Assembly: GCF_028476545.1 (NCBI RefSeq)
Contig: NW_026732705.1
Coordinates: 123,501 to 187,500 of the forward strand
DNA from: Physella acuta
Lineage: Eukaryota; Mollusca; Gastropoda; Physidae
Direction: 5' to 3'
DNA: 64,000 nt
Shown: positions 61,935-64,000 of the stretch, in pieces
Numbering within the stretch: the stretch's first letter is position 1
Layout of the letters: every line of letters starts with the position of its first letter
Position numbers and translations under genes: made by a program
The notes under the pieces: generated by a model
What the model was told of the DNA's origin: nothing
Databases searched by the model: none
What the model saw: only the letters and a program-made list of their open reading frames with translations

Positions 61935-62710
61935 AAACCGGTAGTGATCTCCCCTAAACTTTCTCGAACATTCTTATATAAAACAACAGGGGATGGTAAC
62001 TGGGGATATAGTTATGATTTTTAATCCATTTTAAATACTTAAACTTTTAAAAATAGAATAGAATCTCAGTAAAAAACAATTGCGCACCAAGCGAACGCCT
62101 AATAAAGGTGTGTATAATAGTGCGCAATAGTATTAGTACTTAATAAATTTACATTAGTTTTTTGAGAAATCGGAAGTAGCGTAAATTACTACTTCCGTTC
62201 AACGGAAATTACTCAAAATTTGAGAGAAGGTAGAGAATTAGATCTTTTACTTACATGTGAAATTTCATTTATCTATCTGAAATAGTACTCAAGTTATATG
62301 CTTTTGAAAAATTCAAAGTAGAAAAAGTACCACTTCCGGTTATCGGAAATAGCTCAAAAGTTGATACGGATCTACGATTTTGATAAAATACTTATATATG
62401 AAATTTCATCAACCTAGCTGTAACGGTACTCAAGTTATCGTGTTTACACACGGACACACACACACACAGACACACAGACATACGGACAGAATTGCAAAGC
62501 CCAGTTTTTCAGACTGGATTACGCATAAAACCTCTTAATTTTGATAAATCTGGATTGATAATTTTTGCCCGATTAAAATAAGTCCTCTATACTTCGGATG
62601 TGATGAAGGACTGAGGTGTAATACGGTGAAAATTGTTAAAATTTCAAGTGATTTTTGTGCACGATTACAATACTTTCTCTATACTTCGTATATACGAGAA
62701 AGTAAAAATG
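61935..62710 (+). repeat. Dispersed repeat, inverted relative to 44.9-46.5 kb
   Basis: Begins GTAGTGATCTCCCCTAAAC with TTTCTCGAACATTC. It contains two 135-150 bp subrepeats with ACTTCCG...CGGAAAT and TCAAGTTAT. It ends in a hairpin, ACTTTCTC...GAGAAAGT, at about 62,670-62,703. CTTTCTCG at the left and CGAGAAAG at the right would serve as short terminal inverted repeats. Likely a non-autonomous DNA element. Confidence 0.6.
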
Positions 62711-62927
62711 AAGTTGAAAGTATGTAAAGTATGGTTGATAAGTTAGCTATGTATTCCTGGGGTACCCTTTGCTTTTATAAACGTGGTACGGAATTAAATC
62801 TGCCCCTTATCGTCCACAAATAAAGTCACTCTTTTTTACACACATTCCCATCCCCATCCATAGCTCATTGTTGCCAGACGTTTTTCCAGACCCCGTATCC
62901 CCAAGTCTTTGTTAAATGTTATCACAA

Positions 62928-63060
62928 CTGGACAGTGTGGTCTAGTATGGAGTACGCCTGCTAACTAAACTGATAGATGGGTACCCGGCCTGGTGATCGT
63001 AGGTCATCCCACGACCAAACCGTCCCTCACGTTCAAAACCAGGTGGCAAGATGTCGTATT
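62928..63060 (+). mobile_element. Possible tRNA-derived SINE head
   Basis: TGGTCTAGTATGGAGTACG resembles a tRNA A box, and GGGTACCCGGCC resembles a worn B box, about 40 bp apart with GCCTGCTAAC between. No poly-A or target duplication was identified. Confidence 0.4.
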
Positions 63061-63377
63061 TAAAACTGAAGTTCCTCTATGCAGTTGTAAATGCATTAAA
63101 AAATACTTATTTGAAAATTTTATAATTGTGCGCCTACACAGAGTTAGTTTCCCTTTCGCCTTTTTCCTATACTCTCGACATGACCAATTTTTGCTTTCGT
63201 TTTCCATAGGCTTAGTTGTCCCCGCAATTTTTACACTAAAACCGTCATATCTAGAGAACCGTTTATCCTATAAACATAAATATTTGGTATCATTTTGCAA
63301 CATTTAGTCCCATTAATACAACCCCGTCGTTATTTTGTCATTTTAATTATTTAAAAAATTGTGTGCAACTAACTAAT

Positions 63378-63815
63378 ATATGTATATGTATGTGTGTGTA
63401 TGTGTGTGTATGTGTGTGTGTATGTGTGTGTATGTGTGTGTATGTGTGTGTATGTTTGTGTATGTATGTGTATGTATGTGTATGTATGTGTATGTATGTG
63501 TATGTATGTGTATGTATGTGTATGTATGTGTATGTATGTGTATGTATGTGTATGTATGTGTATGTATGTGTATGTATGTGTATGTATGTGTATGTATGTG
63601 TATGTATGTGTATGTATGTGTATGTATGTGTATGTATGTGTATGTATGTGTATGTATGTGTATGTATGTGTATGTATGTGTATGTATGTGTATGTATGTG
63701 TATGTATGTGTATGTATGTGTATGTATGTGTATGTATGTGTATGTATGTATATGTATGTATATGTATGTATATGTATGTATATGTATATGTATGTATATG
63801 TATTATATGTATGTG
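63378..63815. repeat. (TATGTATGTG)n microsatellite
   Basis: A 10-bp unit repeated about 35 times with few changes, bordered by TG- and TATG-rich variants. It opens several frames on both strands (YVCVCMCM and THTYTYIH peptides); these are not genes. Confidence 0.95.
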
Positions 63816-63839
63816 TGTGTAAGTGTATGTGTGTGTGTA

Positions 63840-63960
63840 TCAGTGGCGTGCAGAGCGGGGGGGGGGGGGGGGCGGACGGGGCCCAGGCCTCGGGGTTCCA
63901 CTTCGAGGAGGCATCCAATGGAGTTTTTTTTTTTTATTTTTTTTTTTGGAAATTGTGTCT
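63840..63960 (+). mobile_element. hAT-like terminus with poly-G at the window edge
   Basis: CAGTGGCGTGCAGAGC followed by a run of about 16 G and then a GC-rich stretch (GGCCCAGGCCTCGG) and T-runs. It resembles the CAGTGGCGTRG ends seen inverted at 52,870 and forward at 55,154. The rest of the element would lie mostly to the right. Confidence 0.35.
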
Positions 63961-64000
63961 TTGAGTCATAATACGTTTTCATCTGCCTCAACAACAATTG

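Noticed and set aside
61935-62710. Helitron end at the terminal hairpin
   Set aside because: A hairpin is present but no CTRR follows it and no TC start is visible. Short inverted ends fit a DNA transposon better.
63363-63971. Overlapping frames with CVCMCMYV and THTYTYIH repeats
   Set aside because: A 10-bp microsatellite open on both strands; not coding.

Overview
The window is eukaryotic and comes from an animal. It has multi-exon genes with GT/AG introns, C2H2 zinc-finger exons of the PRDM/KZFP type, a Ty3/gypsy LTR element, (TA)n tracts and a strongly AT-rich gene-bearing part. The species cannot be named from the sequence. The PRDM9-like SET domain reads as a divergent, probably non-vertebrate version; that is an inference. 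The satellites look subtelomeric, pericentromeric or otherwise heterochromatic, but no canonical telomere is present.

Layout. (1) 1-19.4 kb is satellite DNA built on a 7-bp module (CCGTAAC/CCGTAAA, plus a TTAAACC-type relative). It runs from degenerate 7-mers, through 14-mers, to a 12.4-kb array of a 28-bp unit (5.9-18.36 kb). Inside that array, higher-order blocks of 2198, 2128, 3444 and 2366 bp are all exact multiples of 14. (2) 19,410-26,042 is a whole-looking Ty3/gypsy element (724-bp LTRs, gag, pol) flanked by TTAA on both sides and sitting in the satellite. (3) 26.1-41.2 kb is a second satellite, about 31 bp per unit, whose orientation flips three times (about 36.72, 40.13 and 40.90 kb), forming large inverted arrays. 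(4) 41.2-64 kb is AT-rich genic DNA.

The main gene is on the minus strand (53,570 to 42,717). Eight exons, worked out by hand from splice sites, join without a phase conflict into 860 codons. They encode an acidic segment with an E-W-x-P motif, a C-x2-C-x7-C-x2-H zinc knuckle, a complete PR/SET domain keeping all three active-site tyrosines known from PRDM9, a post-SET helix and 18 C2H2 fingers in one terminal exon. This is the domain order of PRDM9 (meiotic H3K4/K36 methyltransferase that places recombination hotspots). The 5' end, where a KRAB box would be expected, was not found. A second, partly decayed zinc-finger exon copied from the same gene lies at 57.9-59.5 kb. Both finger arrays show recent whole-finger duplication and decayed fingers past their stops.

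The introns and flanks hold a tRNA-like 36/72-bp minisatellite, a triplicated 5' splice site at the end of a SET exon, dispersed repeats in direct and inverted copies, hAT-like ends with long poly-G runs, and a 10-bp microsatellite at the right edge. The most interesting content is a PRDM9-like gene, catalytically intact on paper, with a fast-changing finger array, next to 40 kb of structurally active satellite.
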